Positions 45,301 to 48,230 of a DNA stretch of 64,000 bases are shown in pieces. The DNA is taken from NCBI GenBank assembly GCA_009667805.1, contig CM019063.1, positions 195,280,954-195,344,953 on the forward strand, given 5' to 3'. A program made the position numbers and the translations under genes. The DNA is from Leptobrachium leishanense (taxonomy: Eukaryota > Chordata > Amphibia > Anura > Megophryidae). Each line of letters begins with the position of its first letter. Positions within the stretch are counted from its first letter, which is position 1. Under the pieces are notes generated by a model. The model was not told the DNA's origin, did not search any database, and worked only from the letters and a program-made list of their open reading frames with translations.

Positions 45301-46596
45301 ACGACCTGAAGGTAGAAGTCCCCTGGTTTCAGAAAGTGCCAGGGAAGGGACGAGAGTTGAATAAGAATCTTGTCACCAAGACATAATGGCCATCCTTCGT
45401 GAAAGAAGAGGAATCCACTGTATTGAGACTGGCAAAAGATGAGAAGTTGATGAAGAAGTTAGATGCAAGTGTATGACTAGTATAACAAATAAATATGTAA
45501 AATCTAAAATAGGAATGATCAGTTATTGACAAGAAAAATATCAAAATGGGAACCTGCCATTTTTGTTGTTTGACAAATATACTCTGTAGTAAAAACACTT
45601 TCAGAGGGACACTTTTGACAAAATTATACTATTATAGCAAAAGTCTACACACTCTGTTAAAATGTCAAGTTTCTGTGATGTAAAAAAAATGAGACAAAGC
45701 TAAATCATTTCAGAACTTTTTCCACATTTTAATGTGACCTATAAACTGTACACCTCAATGAAAAACAAACTGAAATCTTTTAGGTGGAGGGAGAAAAAAT
45801 AAACAACTAAAATAATACAGTTGCAAAGTGTGCACACCTTTTAAAGTAATTGCTGCATTCGGCGGGGGCTGTCTATGGTGCTGAAAGCTATTCAGTTCCA
45901 AGGACAGCAGCTATTCTTGGTGCTGAATAGCTTTCAGCCCCATAGACAGCCCCCACGGAACGCAGCAAGACTGAAAGAAAAAAATGCTGCATTCGGCAAA
46001 GAAAAAAACCCTTGTTGTTTTAAAAAAAATTAGGAATCCAAAAATTTCACCAGAAAATCCTGAAAAATGGCAAAAAAATCCCAAAAAAAAAATAAAGGGG
46101 CTTTTTGCAGTAACAAGGTTTCAGCACCAAGAAGAGGGGCACTCTTCACAGCCTGACAACTTTAAAACAATAAAGTGGTCAGGAGGAGCAAGGTGTCCCT
46201 TTAATGTTCCTCACGGGTCCCTTTAAAAGGATTCTAGAAATGCTGTATTTGTGAAAACTAAAAACTAAAAAATTGGTGATAAAATAGTATGCATTTATAC
46301 TAGAGGGACACATTACTAGACATGGTCTGATGGCAATTGATAAATAGAAGTAACTAATAACGATACTCTACAATGAAAGACATCACAGTGAGACTTACAC
46401 AGGCCTGATGTTGTACATTTTGCAGTATTCTTTTGGCTGGGATCAGGAATTCCAGAGTATATCTCAGCGGATCTTCCCGGTAAGTTCTCTCCAACACCGA
46501 AAACACCTGGGACAGGAGTGTGGGGGCTGTAACCTCAAAAGGAGGGTAAAGGGAGGAAAGAGCACTCTGAAGACAATCTTCCACAGACTGCGGGGT
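6169..46596 (-). CDS. ARHGEF40: ARHGEF40 (Solo) Rho GEF, 19 coding exons, start exon missing
   Basis: This is a RhoA-type guanine nucleotide exchange factor of the Dbl family. Known vertebrate Solo acts at keratin networks and cell contacts in force-dependent RhoA activation. Exons, high to low coordinate: 46399-46596, 43715-45428, 43445-43627, 39492-39606, 37289-37385, 33678-33767, 33089-33202, 28612-28698, 27574-27701, 27328-27466, 26274-26336, 24210-24415, 21317-21530, 20090-20176, 15385-15609, 9150-9320, 7737-7914, 6434-6550, 6169-6359. They total 4317 nt, 1438 residues plus stop, and the frame is kept at every junction. Domain order is N-terminal conserved block, acidic linker, CRAL-TRIO-like, spectrin-like, DH, PH, tail. 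The related PLEKHG4 has the same architecture, but the N-terminal block ([29 protein letters not shown]) matches ARHGEF40 best. No initiating ATG lies in the first exon found, and a part of the spectrin region present in mammals is not seen. Confidence 0.9.
6434..6550 (-). CDS. ARHGEF40: ARHGEF40 exon R (post-PH)
   Basis: 117 nt, phase 1 in and phase 1 out. The acceptor tttgaattcgtag is chosen over two nearer AGs because only it keeps frame and gives the same residue spacing as mammalian Solo. The donor is gtatat. It reads [20 protein letters not shown], then [21 protein letters not shown] and ERTxxALLTxR are conserved. Confidence 0.85.
6606..7019 (-). pseudogene. LINE 3' end, RT C-terminal domain remnant (CR1-like)
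   Basis: The minus strand encodes [51 protein letters not shown] and [12 protein letters not shown]. This is the conserved domain after the reverse transcriptase in CR1/Jockey-type LINEs. It is followed by a 3' UTR with AACCTTTCGGCCCATC. It is 5'-truncated. Confidence 0.75.
7020..7506. other. Intron sequence, nothing recognised
   Basis: AT-rich DNA with short homopolymer runs. No repeat boundary or exon was seen. Confidence 0.4.
7507..7690. mobile_element. Palindromic MITE (family B)
   Basis: AAGGTGAATCTCAGGAGAAT at the left is mirrored by CTCCTGAGTTTCACCTTTC at the right. The interior has the shared AAACCAGAAAAATTCTCCCA and CCAAATCGGCTA motifs. The same unit recurs at 40857-41009, 41011-41614, 41615-41785 and 51196-51350. 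Confidence 0.75.
7737..7914 (-). CDS. ARHGEF40: ARHGEF40 exon Q (PH domain, second part)
   Basis: 178 nt, phase 0 in and phase 1 out, acceptor cattctgttttag, donor gtgaga. It reads [13 protein letters not shown], then [20 protein letters not shown] and [13 protein letters not shown]. The last segment is the C-terminal PH helix. Confidence 0.94.
8412..8633. mobile_element. TIR element, GGCCCGTTCACAC type (family D)
   Basis: The ends are GGGCCCGTTCACACCTGG and, inverted, AGGTGTGAACGGGGCC. The interior is CG-rich (GCGCGTTTTTCACG), much richer than its surroundings. A relative lies at 9641-9938. Confidence 0.7.
8748..8877. mobile_element. Hairpin MITE, GGGCCATATTACA type
   Basis: This 130-bp near-palindrome carries TTGGTGCTAACTTAACCAGA at the left, mirrored at the right. 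The same element is at 42862-42991, where it has a clean TTA duplication. Confidence 0.85.
8878..9149. other. Intron, nothing recognised
   Basis: AT-rich intron sequence between a MITE and exon P. No feature seen. Confidence 0.4.
9150..9320 (-). CDS. ARHGEF40: ARHGEF40 exon P (PH domain, first part)
   Basis: 171 nt, 57 codons, phase 0 at both ends, acceptor ggttctacctag, donor gtaaga. It reads [20 protein letters not shown], then LLFSKL and GYKQSFK. These are the beta strands of a Dbl-type PH domain. The preceding [12 protein letters not shown] corresponds to the LKEQGQL block at the DH-PH junction. Confidence 0.94.
9641..9938. mobile_element. TIR element, family D copy
   Basis: CAGCGTTCACACTGAGTGAC at the left pairs with TTAGTGTGAACAGGGCC at the right. 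The interior is CG-rich with GATATCGC motifs. It is diverged from the 8412 copy. Confidence 0.6.
9939..11244. other. Intron with dispersed repeat, no gene
   Basis: Around 10238-10262 is ACGCGTTTCACCAAACTG, a motif related to GGCGAAACGCGTTTCAGG at 17711, so a dispersed repeat is likely here. No ends could be defined and no exon was seen. Confidence 0.4.
11245..11425 (-). mobile_element. tRNA-derived SINE (minus-strand copy)
   Basis: It is the reverse complement of the SINE at 13570. Shared blocks are GAGAAAGGATTTTACCAG, AAGTATGTCCTGGGTGGCGA and GTCTTGCCCAAGGACACTTA. It has a decayed B-box. Confidence 0.8.
11645..11859. mobile_element. TIR element, GGCTGGGGTCAGAC type (family C)
   Basis: CTGGGGTCAGATGAGCG at the left mirrors CGTCTTACCCCAGCC at the right. 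The right end is followed by TTA. The interior is CG-rich with GGCGGCACCACGGCCGC. It is a short, diverged copy of the family at 17242, 36581, 41100 and 41871. Confidence 0.65.
11860..12859. other. Intron, nothing recognised
   Basis: AT-rich DNA without a recognisable exon or repeat boundary. Confidence 0.4.
12860..13542. mobile_element. piggyBac-like element with TTAA ends
   Basis: TTAA at 12856-12859 and 13543-13546 flanks inverted ends AGGGACCCTACCAC and GTGTTAGAGTCCCT. TTAA duplication is the hallmark of piggyBac. The 683-bp interior has no open frame. It includes a C run at 13023-13035. Confidence 0.7.
13570..13758 (+). mobile_element. tRNA-derived SINE
   Basis: It reads CTGGGTGGAGTAGAGGTGAC, then a good pol III B-box, GGTTCAATCCC, about 50 bases on. 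A conserved body follows, TGTCCTTGGGCAAGACACCT, and a tail CTGGTAAAATACTTTCTCAA. Other copies: 11245 (-), 26618 (-), 49330 (+), 50995 (-). Confidence 0.85.
13759..15384. other. Intron, nothing recognised apart from a 100-bp duplicated block
   Basis: There is no exon and no clear mobile element in 1.6 kb. Bases 15213-15312 are duplicated at 16909-17010, with ATTTTAGATCAT, GAGTCTTGTTGTGTA and GGATAGCTGCCCAGTA shared. Confidence 0.5.
15385..15609 (-). CDS. ARHGEF40: ARHGEF40 exon O (DH domain, CR3)
   Basis: 225 nt, 75 codons, phase 0 at both ends, acceptor ttccattgacag, donor gtaaag. It contains [20 protein letters not shown], the third conserved DH helix, and ends [12 protein letters not shown]. 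As in mammalian Solo the CR3 is atypical (RPLEQL instead of KPVQRI). Two copies of a 100-bp direct repeat flank the exon (15213-15312 and 16909-17010). Confidence 0.92.
15765..16898. mobile_element. MITE family A copy with internal long palindrome
   Basis: The ends are CAGGGTTATTCAGAGAG and, inverted, CTCTCTGAATAACCCCT. The interior shares GGCGAATCCCATAGGCTTCA with the copies at 1972 and 50042. It is enlarged by the palindrome at 16380-16708. Confidence 0.75.
16380..16708. repeat. 153-bp inverted repeat, 23-bp spacer
   Basis: Arms 16380-16532 and 16556-16708 differ at only a few positions. Both arms contain GATGTGTTTGGGTTTGCGG and GAAAATTTCGGTAGGTCCGG (in opposite sense). Both strands therefore encode almost the same open frame. 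Confidence 0.9.
17242..17677. mobile_element. Harbinger-like TIR element (family C)
   Basis: TAA flanks both sides of GGCTAGGGTCAGACTGAG and CATCTGTCCCTAGCC. A 3-bp TAA/TTA duplication fits PIF/Harbinger. The 436-bp interior is CG-rich (GCGCACATAATCACGGCCG) and shares that block with the copy at 41100. Confidence 0.75.
17678..19424. other. Intron, dispersed repeat motifs only
   Basis: It starts with a GGCGAAACGCGTTTCAGG motif related to 10238. I see no exon. Short open frames here have no recognised similarity. Confidence 0.4.
19425..19590 (-). mobile_element. L2 LINE 3' tail fragment
   Basis: On the minus strand it reads GATTGTCAGCTCACGGG through GTAAAGTGCTGCAGAATC and TGTTGGCAGC. This is the 3' UTR pattern of L2 copies seen also at 31425 and 47816. 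Confidence 0.6.
19591..20089. other. Purine-rich intron stretch, nothing recognised
   Basis: A purine-rich run of GGGAGGATGG-type sequence, with open frames on the minus strand that are compositional only. Confidence 0.4.
20090..20176 (-). CDS. ARHGEF40: ARHGEF40 exon N (DH domain, middle)
   Basis: 87 nt, 29 codons, phase 0 at both ends, acceptor tttcatttttag, donor gtgagt. It reads [20 protein letters not shown], which matches GDQFSLYAQYVKxRxKLE of the mammalian DH domain. Confidence 0.92.
20394..20651. mobile_element. piggyBac-like MITE with TTAA ends
   Basis: TTAA at 20390-20393 and 20652-20655 flanks inverted ends CCCTTTCACTGCTGA and TCAGCAGTGAAGGGG. The ends start CCC and finish GGG, as in piggyBac. 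A second copy in opposite orientation is at 24505-24746. Confidence 0.85.
20656..21316. other. Intron, nothing recognised
   Basis: No exon or repeat boundary seen. Confidence 0.4.
21317..21530 (-). CDS. ARHGEF40: ARHGEF40 exon M (DH domain, first part)
   Basis: 214 nt, phase 2 in and phase 0 out, acceptor tgtctccattag, donor gtgagg. It reads [20 protein letters not shown] (DH conserved region 1, with the Glu of CSERSY at the usual switch-contacting position). It continues to [15 protein letters not shown] and [11 protein letters not shown], the CR2-like helices. Confidence 0.93.
21531..21990. other. Intron, nothing recognised
   Basis: No exon or repeat boundary seen. Confidence 0.4.
21991..22662. 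mobile_element. Harbinger-like element, GGGCANTATTACA family (family H)
   Basis: The ends are GGGCAGTATTACACAAC and GTAATAGTGCCC. Inside are shared marks of the family: two GGAAAACC-type blocks near the left, TCTGGAGTCCATAGGACTCC, GGGATGAGAGGTGAGTAT-like sequence and a run of AACGCTA motifs at the right. Copies: 25390, 27885, 33964, 51737, 54088, 57719, 59615. Confidence 0.7.
22668..23981. mobile_element. MITE family A relative, large
   Basis: It runs from GGATTATTCAGTAAGTGG to CTTTGTGAATAACCCC. The interior carries GAAGCCTATGGGATTCGCC and TTCTCTGAATAGCCGAATG, the family A blocks in inverse orientation. It may be two elements joined. Confidence 0.55.
24210..24415 (-). CDS. ARHGEF40: ARHGEF40 exon L (linker before DH)
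   Basis: 206 nt, phase 0 in and phase 2 out, acceptor actacttacag, donor gtgaat. It contains [20 protein letters not shown] and GRGPDAPWG. These match the conserved IRGLEVTSxExxDRTCSP and ARGPDGPWG blocks just upstream of the DH domain in Solo. Confidence 0.92.
24505..24746. mobile_element. piggyBac-like MITE with TTAA ends (second copy)
   Basis: TTAA at 24501-24504 and 24747-24750 flanks CCCCTTCACTGCTGAG and CTCAGCAGTGAAAGGG. It has the same interior as 20394-20651, inverted. Confidence 0.85.
24751..25389. repeat. Intron with diverged tandem repeat
   Basis: Between 25070 and 25290 a unit of about 55-60 bp recurs about four times. The repeat mark is GGACTTGTGAGTTATACTGT, then GTCTTCGTGTTATAAATA, GGACTTGTTCGTTATAAATA and GTCTTGCAAGTTATACCA. 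I searched this interval for the missing spectrin-like exon(s) of ARHGEF40 and found none. Confidence 0.6.
25390..26254. mobile_element. Harbinger-like element, family H copy
   Basis: The ends are GGCACTATTCCCAAGTTCG and AGGGAATAGTGCC. It contains CTCCTGGAGTCCATAGGA and, further on, CTCCTGGAGTACATAGGACT, so part of the interior is duplicated. Confidence 0.7.
26274..26336 (-). CDS. ARHGEF40: ARHGEF40 exon K (short spectrin-like exon)
   Basis: 63 nt, 21 codons, phase 0 at both ends, acceptor atatgattgcag, donor gtgagt. It reads [20 protein letters not shown]. Similarity to the mammalian protein is weak. The call rests on strong splice sites, open frame and position. A Harbinger-like element begins 20 bp downstream in the intron. 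Confidence 0.7.
26503..26605. mobile_element. hAT-like MITE fragment
   Basis: GATGGTGAACCTCGGCACCC and CAGATGTTTTGAAACTATAT then GATGCGCCAACAGC resemble a dispersed element type also seen at 57382-57525. No full ends were found. Confidence 0.4.
26618..26812 (-). mobile_element. tRNA-derived SINE (minus-strand copy)
   Basis: GAGAAAGGATTTTACCAGGA, AAGTATGTCCTGGGTGGCGA and ACCTCTACTCCACCCA are the reverse of the SINE at 13570. Confidence 0.8.
27088..27271. mobile_element. hAT MITE with 8-bp target duplication
   Basis: The inverted ends are CAGTGGTTAATGACCC and GGGTTGGGAACCACTG. Flanks ATCTAAAC (27080-27087) and GTCTAAAC (27272-27279) match at 7 of 8 bases, the length used by hAT elements. Confidence 0.8.
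27328..27466 (-). CDS. ARHGEF40: ARHGEF40 exon J (spectrin-like)
   Basis: 139 nt, phase 2 in and phase 0 out. The acceptor ends ttgatag and the donor is gttagt. It contains [20 protein letters not shown], a block conserved in ARHGEF40 and PLEKHG4. The intron to exon I is only 107 bp. Confidence 0.88.
27574..27701 (-). CDS. ARHGEF40: ARHGEF40 exon I (spectrin-like)
   Basis: 128 nt, phase 0 in and phase 2 out, acceptor gatttattttatcag, donor gtaatg. It contains [20 protein letters not shown], matching the conserved DxRLxALQRDGGxxLxRL block of Solo. Confidence 0.9.
27885..28574. mobile_element. Harbinger-like element, family H copy
   Basis: The ends are GGGTCCTATCCCTTAATTGG and AGGGAATAGTGCCC, flanked on both sides by TTT. 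It lies in the 0.9 kb intron between exons H and I. Confidence 0.7.
28612..28698 (-). CDS. ARHGEF40: ARHGEF40 exon H (start of helical region)
   Basis: 87 nt, 29 codons, phase 0 at both ends, acceptor tttttttctgcag, donor gtgagc. It reads [20 protein letters not shown] and ends DTESTM. It is amphipathic helix that opens the spectrin-like segment. It lies just left of the Tc1 insertion, which starts 103 bp away inside the intron. Confidence 0.86.
28801..30131 (+). mobile_element. Tc1-like transposon, nearly complete
   Basis: TA at 28799-28800 and 30132-30133 flanks a 1331-bp element with ends CAGTGTGGCCAAAAATTAT and ATACTTTTTTGCCCCACTG. Both ends also carry AGCCACCAATTGTGCAGG-type and GAGAGAGGCCTGTAATTG-type blocks in inverted form. 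The family is one of the Tc1 groups shared by fishes and frogs. It sits in the intron upstream of exon H, in the opposite direction to ARHGEF40. Confidence 0.92.
28915..29916 (+). pseudogene. Tc1 transposase, stop at codon 2, otherwise open
   Basis: From ATG at 28915 the frame spans 333 codons and stops at 29916, the usual Tc1 length. Its second codon is TGA, and an in-frame ATG at 28903 meets the same stop. Downstream the frame is clean. It has an N-terminal helix-turn-helix ([24 protein letters not shown]), a GAPRK form of the GRPR motif, then the DDE catalytic triad in [15 protein letters not shown] and DLNPIENLW. There are exactly 34 residues between the second Asp and the Glu. It probably makes no full-length protein unless translation starts at a later codon (GTG 28993, or an ATG further in). 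Confidence 0.92.
30134..30637. other. Intron, nothing recognised
   Basis: AT-rich. Base 30475 begins TATGTTTTTGATTATT, repeated directly at 31733, just outside the inverted repeat below. Confidence 0.4.
30638..31733. repeat. Element with about 100-bp inverted ends
   Basis: Arms 30638-30737 and 31637-31733 are reverse complements with mismatches (left CACTCCTTCAAGCACAAACA, GCTCTAGTGCTCGAAAT; right TTTCGAGCACTAGAGC, GGAAGGAGTGAC). The interior contains GAGGAAGCTGCCATCGCTGA and an L2-type tail at 31425-31550 (TTGTAAGCTCTCGAGCAGGG). Confidence 0.65.
31425..31550 (+). mobile_element. L2 LINE 3' tail fragment
   Basis: GATTGTAAGCTCTCGAGCAG, GTCCTCTCTCCTACTGTTCT and TTGGAGCTTTATAAATG follow the L2 3' UTR pattern. 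Confidence 0.65.
31734..32685. other. Intron, nothing recognised
   Basis: AT-rich, no exon or clear repeat end. A 60-codon open frame at 32119 has no similarity I know. Confidence 0.4.
32686..32818. mobile_element. MITE family A, internally deleted copy
   Basis: A 133-bp copy with ends CAGGGTAATTCAAAGAG and CGGTGCTCTTTGAATAACC. The interior keeps ATTGCACCGAACAGTG and GTGGCCATTCGGCTATT. Confidence 0.8.
33089..33202 (-). CDS. ARHGEF40: ARHGEF40 exon G
   Basis: 114 nt, 38 codons, phase 0 at both ends, acceptor ctgttcctacag, donor gtgaga. It reads [19 protein letters not shown] and continues [11 protein letters not shown] to WGQR. It covers the end of the CRAL-TRIO-like module. Confidence 0.88.
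33203..33677. other. Short intron with GC donor, no insertion
   Basis: The 475-bp intron between exons F and G. AT-rich, no mobile element seen. The donor is GCAAGT and the acceptor is ctacag. Confidence 0.7.
33678..33767 (-). CDS. ARHGEF40: ARHGEF40 exon F with GC splice donor
   Basis: 90 nt, exactly 30 codons, phase 0 at both ends. It reads [19 protein letters not shown] and ends CDLLESN. The acceptor is tttgtatacag. The only donor that keeps frame with exon G is GCAAGT, directly after the Asn codon. A GT at base +5 (gtatag) gives the wrong frame. With the GC donor the residue count across this junction aligns with mammalian Solo without a gap. Confidence 0.82.
33964..35083. mobile_element. 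Harbinger-like element, family H, TAA duplication
   Basis: TAA at 33961-33963 and 35084-35086 flanks GGGCACTATCACCTGGTGTG and CACACCATGTGATAGTGCCC. At 1120 bp it is the longest family H copy here. It has the cleanest 3-bp duplication, which supports PIF/Harbinger. Confidence 0.8.
35172..35435. repeat. GC-rich 130-bp inverted repeat
   Basis: The arms meet at about 35300 (CGCGATCTCCCGAGATCGCG). They extend out to ATATGGCCCAGCAGCTCGTG on the left and its complement on the right. The right arm is 6 bp longer through an extra run of GGC repeats. Confidence 0.9.
35440..36165. repeat. Minisatellite, 25/26-bp unit, about 28 copies
   Basis: The unit is GAGCTGATGGGGCAAATCCA plus TGTGT or TGTGA. It alternates with a variant carrying GAGCTGGCTGGGGCAAATCC, with shorter forms at the right edge. 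Because neither unit length is a multiple of 3 and no stop is present, all minus-strand frames stay open and give repetitive peptide ([13 protein letters not shown]). This is not a gene. Confidence 0.93.
36272..36580. other. Intron, nothing recognised
   Basis: No feature seen. Confidence 0.4.
36581..37007. mobile_element. Harbinger-like TIR element, family C copy
   Basis: The ends are GGCTCGGGTCAGACGAGCGC and GCTCGTCTGACCCTAGCC, with TTA to the left and TAA to the right. The interior has GTACGTCCGCACAGAAGTAC and other CG-rich blocks. Confidence 0.75.
37289..37385 (-). CDS. ARHGEF40: ARHGEF40 exon E (CRAL-TRIO-like)
   Basis: 97 nt, phase 2 in and phase 0 out, acceptor ctcttttttaaag, donor gtatgt. 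It reads [19 protein letters not shown] and then [11 protein letters not shown]. The LGxTVxxDLR block is the family signature of this module in ARHGEF40 and PLEKHG4. Confidence 0.9.
37386..38459. other. Intron with L2-type tail, no gene
   Basis: Bases 38165-38250 are an ATT-rich tract plus TATATAGTGCCAACTGTTTC, a minus-strand L2 tail. Nothing else was recognised. Confidence 0.45.
38460..39170 (-). pseudogene. L1-type 5' region / ORF1 start remnant
   Basis: A GC-rich block. Its minus strand reads [20 protein letters not shown], resembling the MGKKSKAS start of the ORF1 at 4323-5480. Broken frames surround it. The rest of ORF1 is not recognisable, so this is a decayed or 3'-truncated fragment. 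Confidence 0.4.
39492..39606 (-). CDS. ARHGEF40: ARHGEF40 exon D (CRAL-TRIO-like)
   Basis: 115 nt, phase 1 in and phase 2 out, acceptor gtattttgcag, donor gtaagt. It reads [19 protein letters not shown] through [13 protein letters not shown]. This corresponds to the beta strand and helix segment of the CRAL-TRIO-like module. The frame carries straight on into exon E. Confidence 0.88.
39607..40352. other. Intron, nothing recognised
   Basis: No exon or repeat boundary seen up to the hAT target site. Confidence 0.4.
40857..41009. mobile_element. Family B palindromic MITE
   Basis: GGTGAAAAGCAGGAGAATGG is mirrored by CATTCTCCTGAGTTTCACC, and the right end is CTCTGAATAACCCTG. It abuts the next family B copy after a single base. 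Confidence 0.7.
41011..41614. mobile_element. Family B MITE split by a family C insertion
   Basis: The left part, 41011-41099, starts CAGGGTTATTCAGAGAG. The right part, 41526-41614, ends CTCTGAACAACCCTG. They join across the family C element into one normal family B unit, interrupted in the TCCCATTTATCTCACTTTCC block. Confidence 0.8.
41100..41525. mobile_element. Harbinger-like element, family C, TTA duplication
   Basis: TTA at 41097-41099 and 41526-41528 flanks GGCTAGGGTCAGACTAGCG and GTTAGTCTGACCCTAGCC. The host MITE reads through when one TTA is removed, so the 3-bp duplication is established. Confidence 0.9.
41615..41785. mobile_element. Family B MITE, left end truncated
   Basis: GAGGTGAAAGCCAGGAGAAC is mirrored by TCTCCTGCTTTTCACCGCTC, and the end is CTCTGAATAACCCTG. 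Confidence 0.7.
41871..42318. mobile_element. Harbinger-like element, family C, TTA duplication
   Basis: TTA on both sides of GGCTGGTGTCAGACGAGCGT and CGCTCGTCTGACCCCAGCC. The interior shares CG-rich blocks with 36581-37007 in opposite order. Confidence 0.85.
42862..42991. mobile_element. Hairpin MITE with TTA duplication
   Basis: TTA at 42859-42861 and 42992-42994 flanks a 130-bp near-palindrome (GGGCCATATTACATAGTTGG at left, mirrored at right). The second copy is at 8748-8877. Confidence 0.88.
42995..43192 (-). pseudogene. LINE reverse transcriptase fragment
   Basis: It reads [20 protein letters not shown] and [19 protein letters not shown], the RT motif block around LDFxKAFDxVPH of CR1/Jockey-type LINEs. 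It is truncated on both sides and not linked to other LINE parts here. Confidence 0.8.
43195..43444. other. Intron, nothing recognised
   Basis: Short stretch without features. Confidence 0.35.
43445..43627 (-). CDS. ARHGEF40: ARHGEF40 exon C
   Basis: 183 nt, phase 1 in and phase 1 out. The acceptor is tttctcgacag, which has only a modest pyrimidine tract. It is chosen because it completes a Glu codon with exon B and keeps frame. The donor is gtaaga. The exon ends in [15 protein letters not shown], which matches the conserved DLMxSGFxxLTG start of the CRAL-TRIO-like module. A proline-rich stretch ([14 protein letters not shown]) precedes it. Confidence 0.88.
43715..45428 (-). CDS. ARHGEF40: ARHGEF40 exon B (large low-complexity exon)
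   Basis: The exon is 1714 nt (571 codons plus one base), phase 0 in and phase 1 out. It begins [17 protein letters not shown], which continues exon A directly, after acceptor ttttgccag. It ends ERQPG at donor gtaagc. The first 100 residues are conserved ([36 protein letters not shown]). The rest is acidic and Ser/Thr/Glu rich, with two basic islands ([15 protein letters not shown] and [14 protein letters not shown]) that have counterparts in the mammalian protein. The middle is poorly conserved and probably disordered. A long open frame on the opposite strand is only a shadow. Confidence 0.92.
45429..46398. other. Intron A-B with a hairpin repeat
   Basis: The hairpin at 45853-45966 is the only clear structure. 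An A-rich tract follows. No exon seen. Confidence 0.5.
45853..45966. repeat. Inverted repeat, about 44-bp arms
   Basis: GGGGGCTGTCTATGGTGCTG with GAAAGCTATTCAG at the left pairs with CTGAATAGCTTTCAG and CCCATAGACAGCCCCC at the right, leaving a loop of about 25 bases. An extra GCTGCATTCGGC copy occurs at 45986. Confidence 0.85.
46399..46596 (-). CDS. ARHGEF40: ARHGEF40 exon A (first exon found, N-terminal block)
   Basis: It encodes 66 residues starting [10 protein letters not shown] and ending VQHQAC, phase 0 at both ends. It includes the [12 protein letters not shown] and [16 protein letters not shown] blocks that mark the Solo N-terminus. On the minus strand the acceptor is ttttatttcag and the donor is gtaagt. 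There is no ATG at or near its start, so the initiator must sit in an upstream exon that contributes only a few residues. Mammalian Solo has only about five residues before VEDC. Confidence 0.9.
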
Positions 46597-47815
46597 CTGA
46601 AATAAAATAAAATATTTTCTGTATATATATTTTTGTGTTGGATAAATGTTAAACAAACACCTCAAGCCACCCAAACTATGTGTCTCAGTCCAACAAATAA
46701 TTGGTTTGCAGCTATTGTGTTGGGGTAGAGAGAGGGAGGTTAATATATAATACCTTTATAATTTATAGGACATCATTTATTTATTAATATAATAATGTTT
46801 GGCTTCAGTAATAAGATCAGCAGGATTTGTAAATGCTTTAAAACAATACATGCATCCTAGATACTTTTTCACCCTAAGTGGATTTCTTCAGGGATCCTAC
46901 AGCATCGGAATAAACGATAATTGCTCTGGCAACATTTAAGGAAGAAACAATGTACATAACTTGGTAAGCACAGGAAAACAACATGACTTAATTAAAACAG
47001 ATGCACTTAAGGCTACATGTATTGTACTCCATACTGCTGTATGCGGCTGATTCTACATCCTGTTTTAGATGGGAACTTTCATTGCAATTTTCTTTTTTTT
47101 CTCTTGCTTTCCTATGGAAGCATGAGCAGGGTTATTCACTAAATAAAAAGGGGGCAAGGTATTCTGCATGACCAAATAAGCTTATTTAAGTGGTCATGGT
47201 GACTGGAGCGTCTGGTTCTTGTCAACCGTCCTTGGTCACTGTGCTCTTCAAGCAGCCACTGGACAGCCTTCCTGACCTATACCTTGTTTAGGAGGCGCAA
47301 AAGCACTAGGAGCCATGTAATAACAAGCAATTCCTAGTCCTTTGGTATAGTATTTTCAATGTACTTCCAGCCAGGTCATCCCTGCAGCAAGATCCCGCTC
47401 CGTGTCTTTGTTTTCGTTCCCAAAGTGGATTTTGTTTCTGGGGGAGCATAAAGGCCCACCAGTCTACCTCATGTCTGACAAGCAGTATGAGCAGGTATGG
47501 TTTGCTATACAGCAGCCTGTGGTTTCATTTTTGGTTAGGACTCGCCCTTATAGAGGTGCCTTGATGCTGGCGGGCGAGCTTAGTCTTATAATGGCCATTG
47601 ATAAGAAACCAAACCTCTAATTGTGTTTAGTTTCACACGGTATAATGGGAATAAGCGCAGATGATATTTTTTTCTTTTTTTAATTTGGTATAGTATGTGT
47701 GCTGCTTAAAAAAAATTATCAACTCCAATATCCTGATGTGAAATGATTTTGCATATGCACAGAAAAAAACATTAAAAAATGTAAAACTTTTAATTACCTT
47801 ATTAAAACATTTAAA
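46597..47815. other. Upstream of exon A, nothing recognised
   Basis: No exon or repeat was identified. A 72-codon plus-strand open frame at 47402 has no similarity I know. Confidence 0.4.
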
Positions 47816-48230
47816 TACAGTTACAAGTTTTTATAAAGCGCTAACAAGTTCTGTGGCGCCGTACAATAGATGAGACAGAGTAACAATATACATACTAGTC
47901 AGACAATCAGAAGAGAAGGAGAGAGGACCCTGCTTCAGAGCTTACAATAAAAGAGGAGAGGGGTGACACACTAGGTGAGGGTAGATAGAGAGCCTGAAGT
48001 AAAGGGGTGCATGTACGCTGGGAGGGAAGGTGGTGTAAGAAATGAACAGTGGGGGATTATGGAGTGAGCTGATAGGCCTCTTTAAAGTAATGTGTTTTCA
48101 AAGACTTTTTGAAGGACTGGAGAGACGGGGAGAGTCTGATGTTGTGGGCGAAGGAGTTCCATAGAAACGGGGCAGCTCGGGAGGAGTCCTGAAGGCGAGA
48201 ATTGGGGGTGTGGGTATATGGAGCTGATAG
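47816..48230 (-). mobile_element. L2 LINE 3' end (C-terminus and 3' UTR)
   Basis: On the minus strand it reads CCGTTTCTATGGAACTCCTT and ACATCAGACTCTCCCCGTC, the homologue of the sequence at the very end of the window. The L2 3' UTR follows (ATTGTAAGCTCTGAAGCAGG) and the tail TTAGCGCTTTATAAA. It is 5'-truncated. Confidence 0.75.
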
